Source: Streptomyces griseochromogenes (GTDB lineage Bacteria; Actinomycetota; Actinomycetes; Streptomycetales; Streptomycetaceae). From it: a stretch of 64,000 nt of DNA. This document shows, piece by piece, positions 35,092-44,019 of the stretch (positions are counted from its first letter, which is position 1; every line of letters begins with the position of its first letter). Location of the stretch: assembly GCF_001542625.1 (NCBI RefSeq), contig NZ_CP016279.1, forward strand, positions 5,890,001 to 5,954,000. Direction: 5' to 3'. A model generated the notes under the pieces. It was given only the letters and a program-made list of their open reading frames with translations, was not told the origin of the DNA and did not search any database. Position numbers and translations under genes: made by a program.

Positions 35092-35718
35092 ATGACTGAT
35101 CACGCGCGCGCCGCCGTGGAACATCTGCGTGACAGCACCAACTTCCACTGGTACGTGATACCCCTGCTCCTGTTCGTCCTGTACGTGTACGCGGTCGAGG
35201 TCGAGCGCCGGAACTGGAACGTCGTGTTCGCCGGCCTGGCGCTTTGGGGCGCGGACTGGTTCAACGAGATCTGGAACTCGCTGGTGTTCCACTTCAGCGG
35301 CCGGGCGCCGGTATGGGGAGCGAGCGGCGACAGCGCTTACCAGATCCTCATCGGACTCAACATCGAGATCTGCTTCATGTTCGCCGTCATGGGCATCGCG
35401 GCGGCCAAACTCCTGCCACCGCCGGGCACACGCATCCTCGGCCTCCCGAACCGCCCCGTCCTCATCGCGCTCAACTCGGTGGCGTCAGTGGGAGTGGAGC
35501 TCCTGCTGAACAGGGCCGGAGTCCTCACCTGGGACTGGCCGTGGTGGCAGGCCGGATTCCCCTTCCTGATCTTCCTGATCGGATACGTCCCGTTCTTCAC
35601 CGCCTGCTTCCTCGTCCACGACATGGCGGCCGTACGCACGAAGGCGGTGACCGTGGGAGCCCTTTTGGGAATCGACGTGGCGGCGCTCGCCGTCTTCGGA
35701 ACCCTCGGATGGCTGTGA
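35092..35718 (+). CDS. Hypothetical integral membrane protein
   Basis: 208 residues from ATG 35092, with GAAGGGG 4-5 bases upstream. Six hydrophobic segments are visible, including HWYVIPLLLFVLYVYAVEV, IEICFMFAVMGIAAAKLLPP and FPFLIFLIGYVPFFTACFLV. Conserved-looking charged or aromatic positions are clustered (WGADWFNEIWNSLVFHFSG; LTWDWPWWQAGFP), unusual for a simple carrier and suggesting a membrane enzyme or binding protein. There is no signal peptide. I do not recognise the family; it is monocistronic and converges on an ATPase gene. Confidence 0.8.
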   Translation: MTDHARAAVEHLRDSTNFHWYVIPLLLFVLYVYAVEVERRNWNVVFAGLALWGADWFNEIWNSLVFHFSGRAPVWGASGDSAYQILIGLNIEICFMFAVMGIAAAKLLPPPGTRILGLPNRPVLIALNSVASVGVELLLNRAGVLTWDWPWWQAGFPFLIFLIGYVPFFTACFLVHDMAAVRTKAVTVGALLGIDVAALAVFGTLGWL

Positions 35719-35876
35719 CGTCGCTGACGCCGAGCCCGAGAAATGCGAGGCTCTGATCCGCGCGCTCGCTTTCGCGCAGTGCTCGTCCCTGCCCCACCTC
35801 GCGTCCTGCTCTTCGATGTCCGGCCATGACTGAGCGTCGTTCGTCACAGACATCGGCCCAGGACCCGGATACGTAC

Positions 35877-36665
35877 TCAGTGCCAACTGCTCCGAGCATC
35901 GTCGATCTCGCCGGTGCCGAGCAGATTCTTCAGGAAACGGCCCGGTGCTCCGAGGAATTCGCGTGTCAGGCGCACCGGAAGGGCTTGGTCGAATTCGACC
36001 TGCTCCAGTCCTCCGTCGTCGGAGATCTCCATGATTGTCGCGCCGGGGAGGGCGAGGAGAACCGGCGAGTGTGTGGCCACGAGGAATTGGCTGCCTTGTG
36101 CGACAAGCTCGTGCATCCGGGCCAGGAGGGCAAGGCAGCTTTGGACGGAGAGAGCGGCCTCCGGCTCGTCCAGAAGATACAGTCCCGCAGGACCGAAACG
36201 GTGGGTGGCCAGATCCAGAAAGGACTCACCGTGGGAGCGCTCATGCGGGGACACTCCGCCGTAGGCCGGCAGCAGTGGCCGTCCTCCGGCCACGTTGAGC
36301 CTTTCGATCTCGCTGGCCACGTTGTAATAGGACTCGGCCCGCAGGAAGAAGTCGGTGCGGGGCTTCCGGATCCCCCAGGCCAGGATCAGGTGGTCACCCA
36401 GCTCCGACTCGGTGGCGCGGGTGGCGAACCGGAAGTTCCGGCTACCGCCCTCGGGATTGAACCCGGCGGCCACCGCGATCGCCTCGATCAGCGTCGATTT
36501 GCCCGCACCGTTCTCACCCACCAGGAATGTGACCCCCGGCGGCAGGACCAGTGTGCCTGAACCAGCGAGTTGCCTCACAGCGGGAAGGCTGAACGGGTAC
36601 CGGCTGTCGTCGACGCCCGGGGCCAGCCGGACCTGCTGGATGAACCTGCCGTGCGCGGACGTCAT
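35877..36665 (-). CDS. AAA family ATPase (ABC-like, COG3910 type)
   Basis: 262 residues from ATG 36665 (GTG 36674 is also in frame). Walker A is FLVGENGAGKSTLIEAIAVA near residue 50, and Walker B is GLYLLDEPEAALSVQSCLAL near residue 165. A signature-like AYGGVSPHERSHGESFLDLA lies before Walker B, and ATHSPVLLALPGATI carries the switch histidine. This is the short single-domain ATPase type without coiled coil. It stands alone, with no nuclease or TOPRIM partner beside it, so an abortive-infection or Gabija-like role is not supported. Confidence 0.88.
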   Translation of the reverse strand: MTSAHGRFIQQVRLAPGVDDSRYPFSLPAVRQLAGSGTLVLPPGVTFLVGENGAGKSTLIEAIAVAAGFNPEGGSRNFRFATRATESELGDHLILAWGIRKPRTDFFLRAESYYNVASEIERLNVAGGRPLLPAYGGVSPHERSHGESFLDLATHRFGPAGLYLLDEPEAALSVQSCLALLARMHELVAQGSQFLVATHSPVLLALPGATIMEISDDGGLEQVEFDQALPVRLTREFLGAPGRFLKNLLGTGEIDDARSSWH

Positions 36666-36961
36666 GGGGCGCACACCACGCTTGCGTGCAGCATCGTGGC
36701 CTGGTGGCCGCTCGGTCGCGAAATTTCATCGTCGTGGGCCACGTGATACTCCCGAACATGCTGGCCGCGAGGCGAACGGTGCGTTTCCGGTCACGCTACA
36801 TGTCCTCACTGACAATATGGGTGGAGGCTCCGGGCTCGCCTACCGGCCGATCTCCGGCACCATTCCGCAGCCCTCAGCATCGTCGACACTGGACGATCGT
36901 GTGCATCGACCCGGCCACCGCATGGACCCGGCCGCCTGCGCCGCCCCGACCGAGTGAACAG

Positions 36962-37057
36962 CGACGCTGCCACAAAGCGGAACGCCGTTTCAGCCGGCTC
37001 AAGCACAACATGGCCCCGACCGCGTGCCACGACAAACGCACCCACCGTTACCAAGCC
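36962..37057 (+). pseudogene. IS5-family transposase C-terminal fragment
   Basis: A short frame reads CHKAERRFSRLKHNMAPTAC followed by HDKRTHRYQA. This matches the C-terminal motif of IS5-type DDE transposases (HKVER..NRLK..RAVATRYDKR...Y), which holds the third catalytic residue (Glu of the HKxER motif). Only about 32 codons remain. It joins directly to a LysR remnant in another frame at about 37058. Confidence 0.5.
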
Positions 37058-37582
37058 CTTTCTGCTCCGGGTCGAGCGGGCGCTGGCCGAGCTCGATGAT
37101 GCTCGGCGGGAGACGGCCGATACCGCTGGTGCCGGACCGGGCCGTGTCGCCATCGCCGCCGAAACGCTGTTCTGCGCTCGGCCGAAGTGGATTTCGCGCT
37201 CGCCTCCCAGCCGTTGGCCGAGCGCGTCGCGGTGGCAGAGTTGGCCGACGAGGAGTTCGTCAGCACACGCCCCGGCCACTGGCAACGTGCCTTGCTGGAG
37301 CGGCTTTTCGCCCATGCGGGACTTACGCCGCGGGTGGTCTGTGAGGGCGACGAAGCCGCTGCCACCACGGAACTGATCGGCGCCGGGCTCGGCATCGGCC
37401 TGATGCCGGCCGTCACCCGGCGGGCCCTCGGCGAATTCAGCCCGGCGACCTGGCTGCGGCTGGACGCCGCCGACTGCCACCGGACACTCACCTTGGTGTG
37501 GCGCCCGCACGCCTACCTCTCCCCCGCCGCCCAGGACTTCCGCCGACTGGCCGTAGAACGGTTCATTCTCGACGAGTCATGA
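37058..37582 (+). pseudogene. LysR-family regulator remnant without HTH
   Basis: Starts inside the linker helix of a LysR protein (FLLRVERALAELDDARRETA, PGRVAIAAETLF). It then jumps frame near 37172 to the effector-binding domain: SAEVDFALASQPLAERVAVA, ELADEEFVSTRPGHWQRALL, AAATTELIGAGLGIGLMPAV, ending at the stop at 37580. The HTH is gone and about 50 residues at the start of the ligand domain are deleted, so it is non-functional. The upstream boundary is the IS5-like fragment. Confidence 0.7.
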
Positions 37583-37665
37583 GCACATGGCGAAACAGGT
37601 CGTGGTAGGCATGAGCGGTCGGCGCTAGCGTCAAGGGCGTCCACCGGTTCCGACATGGGAGAACT

Positions 37666-39213
37666 GTGATGAGCCAGCGACACGCCGCTGTGGAAGCCGG
37701 TTCCGGTGGGTATGTGGAGGCCGTCCTTCATGCGCTGTCCGCCGAGCCGTCTCGGGCGGTCATCACGACCGCCGAGGGGCTGGTGATCAGCGCGGCGGAG
37801 TTCCGAGATCGGGTCTACCGGCTCGGCGGGGAGCTGACGGAGCGCGGTGTGAGCCGCGGCGCGACGGTCACCCTGCTCACCGGCAACACCGCCGAGGCCC
37901 TCGTCGCCCGCTATGCCGCCAATCTGGCCGGTGCCCGGGTGGTCACCCTCTACGAGGGCATGAGCCCGCCGACCATGGCGCACGTGATGGCGAGTGTGGA
38001 CTGCACCCTGCTGCTGGTGGACGACCAACGGCTCGCCACGGCCGGAGAGTTGCTGCAGGACCCCGTCGTCCCCCAAGTGCTCTCCCTGGGGCCGAGCGGC
38101 TTCGCCGAGGACGTACTGGTCACGGCCGCCGGGCGCCCGGCGCGACCGATGGGTGGTCTGGTGGGGCCGGACGACGACTGGTGCATCCGGCACACCGGCG
38201 GTACCACCGGCATTCCCAAGGGCATCCGTATGACCCATGGCTCCTATCGGCGAAGCCTGGACCACAGAACCACCAACGCCGGTGACCCGCCGCGCTACCT
38301 GGCCTGCACCTCACTCGCCCACCTCGCCGGAATCTTCACCGACATGGCGCTCCATCAGGGCGGCTCGGTGGTCCTGCGGCACGGATTCGAGCCCGGGGAC
38401 GTGCTGGCCACGATCGAACGGGAGCGGATCACCCACATCTGGCTGTTGCCGCCACTGCTCTACCAGCTGCTGGATCACCCGGACCTGCCCCGCACCGACC
38501 TGTCCAGCCTGTGCCGCATCACCTACGGCGGCACCGCCGCCTCACCGACCAGGATGCGGCAGGCGGCCAAGGTCCTGGGTCCCGTGCTCTACGGCTTGTA
38601 CGGACAGGCCGAGGCGCAGCACATCACCGAAGCGGGCCCCGGAGAGCAGGAGGTGACCGGCCGAGGCGGACAGCTGACCGTCGGCCGGGCCCTGCCCGGC
38701 GTGGAGATCGCCATCCGGGACGCCGACGGCACCACCCTGCCGCCCGGGGAACGGGGCGAAGTGCAGGTGCGCACGCCCTATGCGATGCACGGTTACTGGA
38801 AGCAGCCGGAGCTGACCGCCGAGGTGCTGCGGGACGGCTGGGTGCACACCGGTGACGTCGGCTATCTCGACGAGGACGGCTACCTCTACATCGTCGACCG
38901 GATCAAGGAGATGATCGTGGTCGTCGGAGGCCATGTCTACCCGGCGGAGCTGGAGGACCTGCTGCTGAGTCATCCCGCCGTCGCCCAGTGCGCGGTCTTC
39001 GGCACCCGGGACGAGGAGTCGGTGGAGCATGTCCACGCCGCCGTGGTACCTGTCGCCGGACAGCGGCCCTCACTGGAAGAGATCAGGGACTTCGTCACCG
39101 CCCGCAAGGGTCACCTCTACGCTCCCGACGCCGTGCACCTGATGCCCGCCATCCCGCTGACGGCGGCCGGCAAGCCCGACAAGCGAATGCTGCGGTCCCA
39201 GCTGTCCGACTGA
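37666..39213 (+). CDS. Acyl-CoA synthetase (AMP-binding family)
   Basis: 515 residues, ANL superfamily. Motifs: IRHTGGTTGIPKGIRMTHGS (A3, phosphate loop); PVLYGLYGQAEAQHITEAGP (A5); GWVHTGDVGYLDEDGYLYIV with DRIKEMI (A7/A8 hinge); PLTAAGKPDKRMLR with the catalytic lysine. It activates a carboxylic acid as acyl-AMP and then a thioester. It is most like fatty-acid or aryl CoA ligases of secondary metabolism; the acid is not predictable. The start is GTG 37666 or ATG 37669, with GGGAGAA before it. No PKS/NRPS or CoA transferase neighbour is seen. Confidence 0.93.
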   Translation: MMSQRHAAVEAGSGGYVEAVLHALSAEPSRAVITTAEGLVISAAEFRDRVYRLGGELTERGVSRGATVTLLTGNTAEALVARYAANLAGARVVTLYEGMSPPTMAHVMASVDCTLLLVDDQRLATAGELLQDPVVPQVLSLGPSGFAEDVLVTAAGRPARPMGGLVGPDDDWCIRHTGGTTGIPKGIRMTHGSYRRSLDHRTTNAGDPPRYLACTSLAHLAGIFTDMALHQGGSVVLRHGFEPGDVLATIERERITHIWLLPPLLYQLLDHPDLPRTDLSSLCRITYGGTAASPTRMRQAAKVLGPVLYGLYGQAEAQHITEAGPGEQEVTGRGGQLTVGRALPGVEIAIRDADGTTLPPGERGEVQVRTPYAMHGYWKQPELTAEVLRDGWVHTGDVGYLDEDGYLYIVDRIKEMIVVVGGHVYPAELEDLLLSHPAVAQCAVFGTRDEESVEHVHAAVVPVAGQRPSLEEIRDFVTARKGHLYAPDAVHLMPAIPLTAAGKPDKRMLRSQLSD

Positions 39214-39400
39214 GGTACGTCGGCCGCGAGTGGAGAGTGGACAGCCCCGGACCTCGTCGGTAGGTCGAGTCGCCCCGTCGGAGCACCAACCAGCCGTCGG
39301 GCCCCTGTCGATGAAGTCGTCCAGCGCCCCCTATCGGTTACGGGGCCCATCCCTGTTGACTCACTCGTTCGGCGAGACGAGTGGACGCACAGCGGTCGGA

Positions 39401-40288
39401 TCACCAGGCGTCGAGGAAGCGGGCGAGGTGTGCGGCGACCTCTCCCGGAGCCTCTACCTGGGGGTAGTGGCCGACGGCAGGCGGTCCGGTGAGTTCACTC
39501 ACCGTCGCGGACGGCATGCGCTGCCTGATGCGGGCCAGTACGTGGGCGCCGCTGATCGGGTCGGCGGGCCCCCAGAGGAACAGGGTGGGGCCCAGATAGC
39601 CCTCCAGTGCCGGGACCCAGCGTGCCTGGTGAGTGCGCCGCTCGTCGATGTAGCGCAGTAGCCGCGGAGCAAGCAGGTGTCCCCGGTCATGGCGGATGCT
39701 CTCCCACATGGCGTGCAGATCGCCGCCAGGGACGGGTCTGCCCAGCACCTGGCGCATCGTGGTGCGGAAACCGCGTTCAGTGACGGCCCGAGCGAGCAGC
39801 GGGCCGAGCGGGCCGTGGAGCAGCCGCTGCACGCGAACGGGCCGGTGCAGGTCCGGGTAGAGGCCGCCGTTCAGCCAGGCCATGCGGGTGATCCGGTCGG
39901 GGCTGCGGGTGAGTAGCTCCTGGGCCACGCTGACGCCGTAGTCGTGAGCGACCAACGCCGTGTCGGTGATGCCGAGGCCGCGCCAGATGTCCTCCACCAG
40001 GTCGGCCTGTTCCAGTACCGAGTACATGTGCCGTCGCGGTTTGTCGCTGTGCCCGAAGCCGAGCAGGTCGAAGGTGATGACGCGGTGTCCTCGTGCCGCA
40101 AGCCGGGGCACGATCAGGGACCAGTCGTGGGAGGAGGTGGGAAAACCGTGCACGAGAGTCACCGGCGGGCCGGCGGCGGGACCGTCCTGGCGGACGAACA
40201 GCGTGTGCCGGCCCGTGCGCCCGTGAACGGTGATCCTGCTTCCTCCTGCGACCCAGTTCGCGCTCGTAGGCATGGCGGTCCGGGGCAT
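39401..40288 (-). CDS. Alpha/beta hydrolase
   Basis: 295 residues. Alpha/beta-hydrolase fold with oxyanion motif VTLVHGFPTSSHDWSLIVPR and strand region VITFDLLGFGHSDKPRRHMY. The nucleophile-elbow position is VAHDYGVSVAQELL, i.e. HDYG with Asp as in haloalkane dehalogenase/epoxide hydrolase types rather than GxSxG. A late Asp (LFLWGPADPISGAHVLARIR) and His (GHYPQVEAPGEVAAH) complete the triad. The ATG overlaps the stop of the upstream TetR gene by one base (TGATG), so it is co-expressed with its likely regulator. Confidence 0.92.
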   Translation of the reverse strand: MPRTAMPTSANWVAGGSRITVHGRTGRHTLFVRQDGPAAGPPVTLVHGFPTSSHDWSLIVPRLAARGHRVITFDLLGFGHSDKPRRHMYSVLEQADLVEDIWRGLGITDTALVAHDYGVSVAQELLTRSPDRITRMAWLNGGLYPDLHRPVRVQRLLHGPLGPLLARAVTERGFRTTMRQVLGRPVPGGDLHAMWESIRHDRGHLLAPRLLRYIDERRTHQARWVPALEGYLGPTLFLWGPADPISGAHVLARIRQRMPSATVSELTGPPAVGHYPQVEAPGEVAAHLARFLDAW

Positions 40289-41043
40289 CAGCGGCTCTCC
40301 CATGTTCCGGCGATTCCGTCGAGAAGGCAGCGCAGACCGAAGTCGAACTCCCCATCACCGTCGAGCCCGTTCAGCAGCGCTGAGTGGGCGGCGACCAGCG
40401 GATGCGTCCGGGTCGACAGCGAGGCGAACAGGCTCGTCATAGCCGCGCGTTCGCCCGGTGTGCGCGCCGCGCCCCCGGTGTCCAGGAGTACGGAGCCGAC
40501 TACGTAGTGCGTGACCGTCAAATAGATCCGTACCGTACTGTCGGCAGGCCAGCCCGCCTCGGTCAGCAGCCCGAGTCCGTGTTCACGGGCGCGCAGGGCG
40601 TTGGGCCCGAGCAGTTGTCCCAGGGTCAGCAGGGGCACCAGTGCGCGGTGCGCGAGCAGGACACGACGGTACTCGCGTGCCCCGGCCTCGGTCGCGGCGC
40701 GCCAGTCCGGGCCCGGCGCGGGCAGGGAGATCTCCCCCAGCATGTGGTCGACCAGTTCCACAAGCAGTGCCTCGCGGCTCGGGACGTGCCGGTACAGCGA
40801 GGTGTGCCGCAGCTTCATCCGCTCGGCCACGGCCCGCATCGTCAGCGCGTCCAGGCCCTGCTCGTCGGCAATCCGGAGCGACGCATCCATGATCACGTCA
40901 AGGGTGAGACCTCCCGGCCGGGACCGCTGGCGCGCCCGGGCCGCATAGCGTCCGCTCCACCAGGCGGCCGATCCGACCACGGGATTCCGCTCGTCCGGCG
41001 GTTCGTTCTGTGTGGTGATGCGCTGGGTCAAGTGCGGGCTCAC
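40288..41043 (-). CDS. TetR family regulator with TetR_C domain
   Basis: 251 residues. HTH: TLDVIMDASLRIADEQGLDA, then RAVAERMKLRHTSLYRHVPS with REALLVELVDHMLGEI. The C-terminal part resembles the tetracycline-repressor-class ligand domain (LLTEAGWPADSTVRIYLTVT). It is followed, with one-base overlap, by the alpha/beta hydrolase. The double operator at 41131-41169 lies 88-126 bp upstream of its start, so autoregulation is likely; the inducer may be a substrate of the hydrolase. Confidence 0.92.
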   Translation of the reverse strand: MSPHLTQRITTQNEPPDERNPVVGSAAWWSGRYAARARQRSRPGGLTLDVIMDASLRIADEQGLDALTMRAVAERMKLRHTSLYRHVPSREALLVELVDHMLGEISLPAPGPDWRAATEAGAREYRRVLLAHRALVPLLTLGQLLGPNALRAREHGLGLLTEAGWPADSTVRIYLTVTHYVVGSVLLDTGGAARTPGERAAMTSLFASLSTRTHPLVAAHSALLNGLDGDGEFDFGLRCLLDGIAGTWESR

Positions 41044-41354
41044 CGTTCATGGAGGGGCGGGCGTGGCGACAGACGTGATGGGGCATGCGATTGCACTCGC
41101 ACCGTTCGCCCGGGTGACGTCAAGCGGTTGTGCGTCCAGTGGACGCATGTTATGCGTCCACTGGACGCATAACAAGCATGGCTTTGCGCGACCGGCCTCC
41201 CGCTCGGAGTTCTCCTACGCGCTCCCCCGGTAGGCCGCGCACGCGGAGATGGCGTCGTCGTCGGACGCCCCGTGGATCAGCAGGCGAATACCCTGCCGTG
41301 CTGCACCATCTTGCACCTGCGCGGTGCACCGCTCGCACCATCTATTCTCTCGGC
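41044..41354. other. Divergent regulatory gap with a double operator
   Basis: No gene. It holds the two-copy palindromic site at 41131-41169 between the TetR gene and the ParB-like gene. The frame of the latter is open upstream to 41130 but would translate the operators, so it was not used. Confidence 0.5.
41131..41169. promoter_or_regulatory. Twin palindromic operators TGCGTCCA-N-TGGACGCA
   Basis: Two 17-bp sites, TGCGTCCAGTGGACGCA (41131-41147) and TGCGTCCACTGGACGCA (41153-41169), differ only at the central base. Each is a palindrome on its own. Their centres are 22 bp apart, close to two helical turns, so two dimers would bind the same face. It is the probable operator of the TetR at 40288-41043 and could also control the divergent gene at 41355. 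Confidence 0.8.
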
Positions 41355-42299
41355 ATGCGGCGCACGGACATCACTGGGGACGACGGCACGTGGACAGGGT
41401 TGTCTCTAGAGGTACAGACATGCCGCCAACCGGGTCTGTGCCTGTTCAGCGCCGAGCAACGGCTGCTTCTCACCCAGCAGCAGCGGCCCGTGCTCCTTGC
41501 CACTGTCGACAAGCACCTCTACGGAGTCGAGTTCTGGCCCACTGACGCCTACCGCTCACCCATCCCGCCCTTGCGGGCCGAGACAGGACGGGCTTTGGCC
41601 GGCAACCTGGATCGCTGGGCCTACCGCTTCGCACAGCACCTGCTCGAATCACCAGGCAGCCCTGTGCACGACGGCCGATGGCTGCTCTCACGCGAGAGCC
41701 CGCTCTTGCGCTGGAACCATGGCCGCCGATCGCAGGCCGAATACTGGAACTCGATGCTCATCGAAGGTCACCCGGACGGATACATCGACTGGTTCATCCA
41801 TTCCTGCTCGTGGGAGATCTTCCCCTTGCGCCCGATGCCCGATGCCGCCGACAGCCGGGTCAAGGCGTATCGCAAGCAAGCCCGTGACGGAACGCTGCCG
41901 CCCGTTCTGTTGTGGTGGGTCAGTGGCTTGGACTGCCATCTGATCCTGGACGGCCACGCGCGGCTCGCCGCTGCGCTCGCCGAGTCGATCGCACCTCCGC
42001 TGCTGCAATTGCACCGCACCGCACCGAGCGATGACGTAGCTGCAGGCACCCAACAGGCGGTGCATCTCTACGAGGCCGAACTGGCCCGCTTCGCCGAACT
42101 CCGCACCGCCCATGGCTCCTCCGTCCCCGATGGTGCCGCCGTCGCAGGTCCGGCTCTTGCCCGCCGTATCCACGAACTGCACACGGGACAGCAGCCCACT
42201 TGGGCGTGGCCGCTGCCAGGCGGGGAAGTCCAGTGGCACCGCATTGCAGGCGAGGTGACTGCTTCACCTCAGCCGGACGATGTCAATGACGAGTGCTGA
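41355..42299 (+). CDS. Hypothetical protein with a ParB/Srx-like motif
   Basis: 314 residues from ATG 41355 (MRRTDITGDDGTWTGLSLEV). A central segment, AYRKQARDGTLPPVLLWWVS followed by CHLILDGHARLAAALAE, resembles the ParB/sulfiredoxin fold nucleotide-binding box (substrate position, then D-G-H-x-R-L-x-A). The N-terminal part is Trp/Tyr/Arg-rich (VEFWPTDAYRSPIPPLRAET, WNHGRRSQAEYWNSMLIEGH). It has no HTH, so it is not a partition ParB. Function unknown; its start lies 185 bp past the twin operators. Family assignment is inference. Confidence 0.65.
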   Translation: MRRTDITGDDGTWTGLSLEVQTCRQPGLCLFSAEQRLLLTQQQRPVLLATVDKHLYGVEFWPTDAYRSPIPPLRAETGRALAGNLDRWAYRFAQHLLESPGSPVHDGRWLLSRESPLLRWNHGRRSQAEYWNSMLIEGHPDGYIDWFIHSCSWEIFPLRPMPDAADSRVKAYRKQARDGTLPPVLLWWVSGLDCHLILDGHARLAAALAESIAPPLLQLHRTAPSDDVAAGTQQAVHLYEAELARFAELRTAHGSSVPDGAAVAGPALARRIHELHTGQQPTWAWPLPGGEVQWHRIAGEVTASPQPDDVNDEC

Positions 42300-42481
42300 G
42301 CCGCTGGTGAAGATCTCGGGCGCCCGGTGATCTGCGGGGCCTTGTGGCGAACGCCGCGCGTCCCGAGACACGACCTCACTCCGCCTCGGCAACTGGCCTG
42401 GGCTGTTCAACGTAAGGCTGGTCATTTGGGACTACTGCTTGAGCGATCAATCACCGTACAGTCTCATGGAGGTAGTGCTGG

Positions 42482-42804
42482 CTGCATCCGCTGCCTGCGG
42501 ACCTTGCGGCGCTCCTTCGGGAGAGCAACGGTATCGAGGGCGAATACGGAGCAGGCTTGATCTGGTCGGCCAAGCAGATCGCTTTCGAGAACGCCACTCT
42601 TCGCAGCAACGAAGATCTCGCTGCGCTCTACATGCCCTTCGATCCTCTGCTCTTCTTCGCGGACGCTGGGAACGGAGACCTCTTCGCTCTGCTCCCCGGG
42701 CTGGACCGCTCCGACGTCTTCGCCTGGAACCACGAAGAAGACAGCCGTACTTGAGTCGCTCCGAGTCTGGCCGAATACCTCGAACCCAGGCGTACGGGCT
42801 CTAG
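42482..42804 (+). pseudogene. SUKH (SMI1/KNR4) family protein, premature stop and no N-terminus
   Basis: The frame reads HPLPADLAALLRESNGIEGE, then GLIWSAKQIAFENATLRSNE, MPFDPLLFFADAGNGDLFAL, DVFAWNHEEDSRT, stop, VAPSLAEYLE. The last part is the conserved SUKH tail, where W usually follows (D-S-R-T-W-V-A), so TGG has become TGA at 42752. The N-terminal start is missing: a stop lies 9 bp before the homology. SUKH proteins are immunity proteins for toxins or simple binding modules; this copy is dead unless read through. Confidence 0.65.
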
Positions 42805-43847
42805 CGGTTGAGGATCGGCCCTCTCTCCAGAGCGCGGGTGCCCGGAGCGCAACTCTCCCGAAGTGCGTCGAGTTCAGCGGCCGGCAGCTTCAGGGCGGAA
42901 CCGCGTCGGCTGTGGTCGAGGAGTTCGGAACCGGTGAGAAGCCAGTGTGGGAGGGGGTCGACGCCGACGAATTCGGCCAGGCGGGTCAGCTCTGCGGTGG
43001 GGTTGTCGAGGATGTCCTCGTAGGCAAGCGTGGTGCGCTGGTCGGCGGGTAGTCGGCTGAGGAACTCCGTTCCCTCGGCGACGAGTTCGGACCACAGGGT
43101 GCCGAACGTCCGCAGGGGGATGTCCCGGTCGCGCACGAGGGCCGGATCGAACCGCTCGTCCAACAGCGGTGACAGGTCCGCAGGCAGTGCACGTACGTGC
43201 TCGTCGGTCAGGTTGGCGAGACTCTCGACGCCGGCTCGTGCCTTGATCTCGCGCAGCAGGGAGATCGCGCGGTATCCGGGGTGACGGCTCATCGAGAGGG
43301 CGCAGTCCGGTCCGTTTCTGAACATGTGCACGAACCTCGCGTCCGGGAACGCGGCCCGCAGCCCTGGTGCCCAGCCCGTCGAGTAACCGGATCGCTCCAC
43401 GACGGCGGTCCGTCCGAAGCGCGTGCAGAGCAGGCTGAAGAGCGCTTGGTGGTGCTCGGCGGCGGTGCGCTCCGGCCACTGGACCACTGCTGGGTGGAGC
43501 TCGTCGATGAGCCCGTCCGGGTCATCGGTGAGGTGAGGCAGCACCATCAGGGAGAGCGCGGGAATACCGGTGGTCTCCGCCGCGTACCTGCCGGGGCGGC
43601 GTGTGTAGAGGAATTCCGGCAGCGGCAGCCCGCTACGGATCATCCGCTCGAAGTGCGGGGCGGGGCGGAAGAGCGACTGCCAGAAGTCTTCACCTGTCAC
43701 CTCGCCTTCGGGAAAGGCGGCGTCGCCCACGGAAGCCATGAACTCGTTGAGGCTCAGAACATCCGGATGGGCGTTGAGGATGCGGGACAGCGCAGTCGAC
43801 CCGCTCCGCCCCGTCCCCATGACGAAGGTCAAGGTACGCATCGTCAC
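42801..43847 (-). CDS. Sulfotransferase
   Basis: 348 residues of the PAPS-dependent sulfotransferase fold. The 5'-phosphosulfate loop is FVMGTGRSGSTALSRILNAH, and the 3'-phosphate region is FVHMFRNGPDCALSMSRHPG. It would transfer sulfate to a hydroxyl or amine of a small molecule or glycan; the acceptor cannot be read. The start is ATG 43847 or 43841. It is a single gene facing the SUKH remnant, without sulfate-activation genes nearby. Confidence 0.88.
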   Translation of the reverse strand: MTMRTLTFVMGTGRSGSTALSRILNAHPDVLSLNEFMASVGDAAFPEGEVTGEDFWQSLFRPAPHFERMIRSGLPLPEFLYTRRPGRYAAETTGIPALSLMVLPHLTDDPDGLIDELHPAVVQWPERTAAEHHQALFSLLCTRFGRTAVVERSGYSTGWAPGLRAAFPDARFVHMFRNGPDCALSMSRHPGYRAISLLREIKARAGVESLANLTDEHVRALPADLSPLLDERFDPALVRDRDIPLRTFGTLWSELVAEGTEFLSRLPADQRTTLAYEDILDNPTAELTRLAEFVGVDPLPHWLLTGSELLDHSRRGSALKLPAAELDALRESCAPGTRALERGPILNR

Positions 43848-44019
43848 CCTCCGAAGCTTCGTGACGCCCAGGACCGAACCCTGGCTACCACAGCACTATC
43901 CCATGACCGCAAATGCCTCCGAACGAGTTCTGGCACGAGTTCCGCGGAGCACGCACCCCACACCGCCCCTACGCTCTGTGCCGTGCTCCTGCACCTGGGC
44001 GACACCCGTGACTCCGTCG

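Noticed and set aside
34762..35292. 176-codon minus-strand frame with ANATA repeats
   Set aside because: Translation of the same tandem repeat; no start signal, overlaps the membrane gene.
35877..36665. Defence system centred on the AAA ATPase
   Set aside because: No nuclease, TOPRIM, toxin or methyltransferase gene lies next to it; a lone ATPase is not enough.
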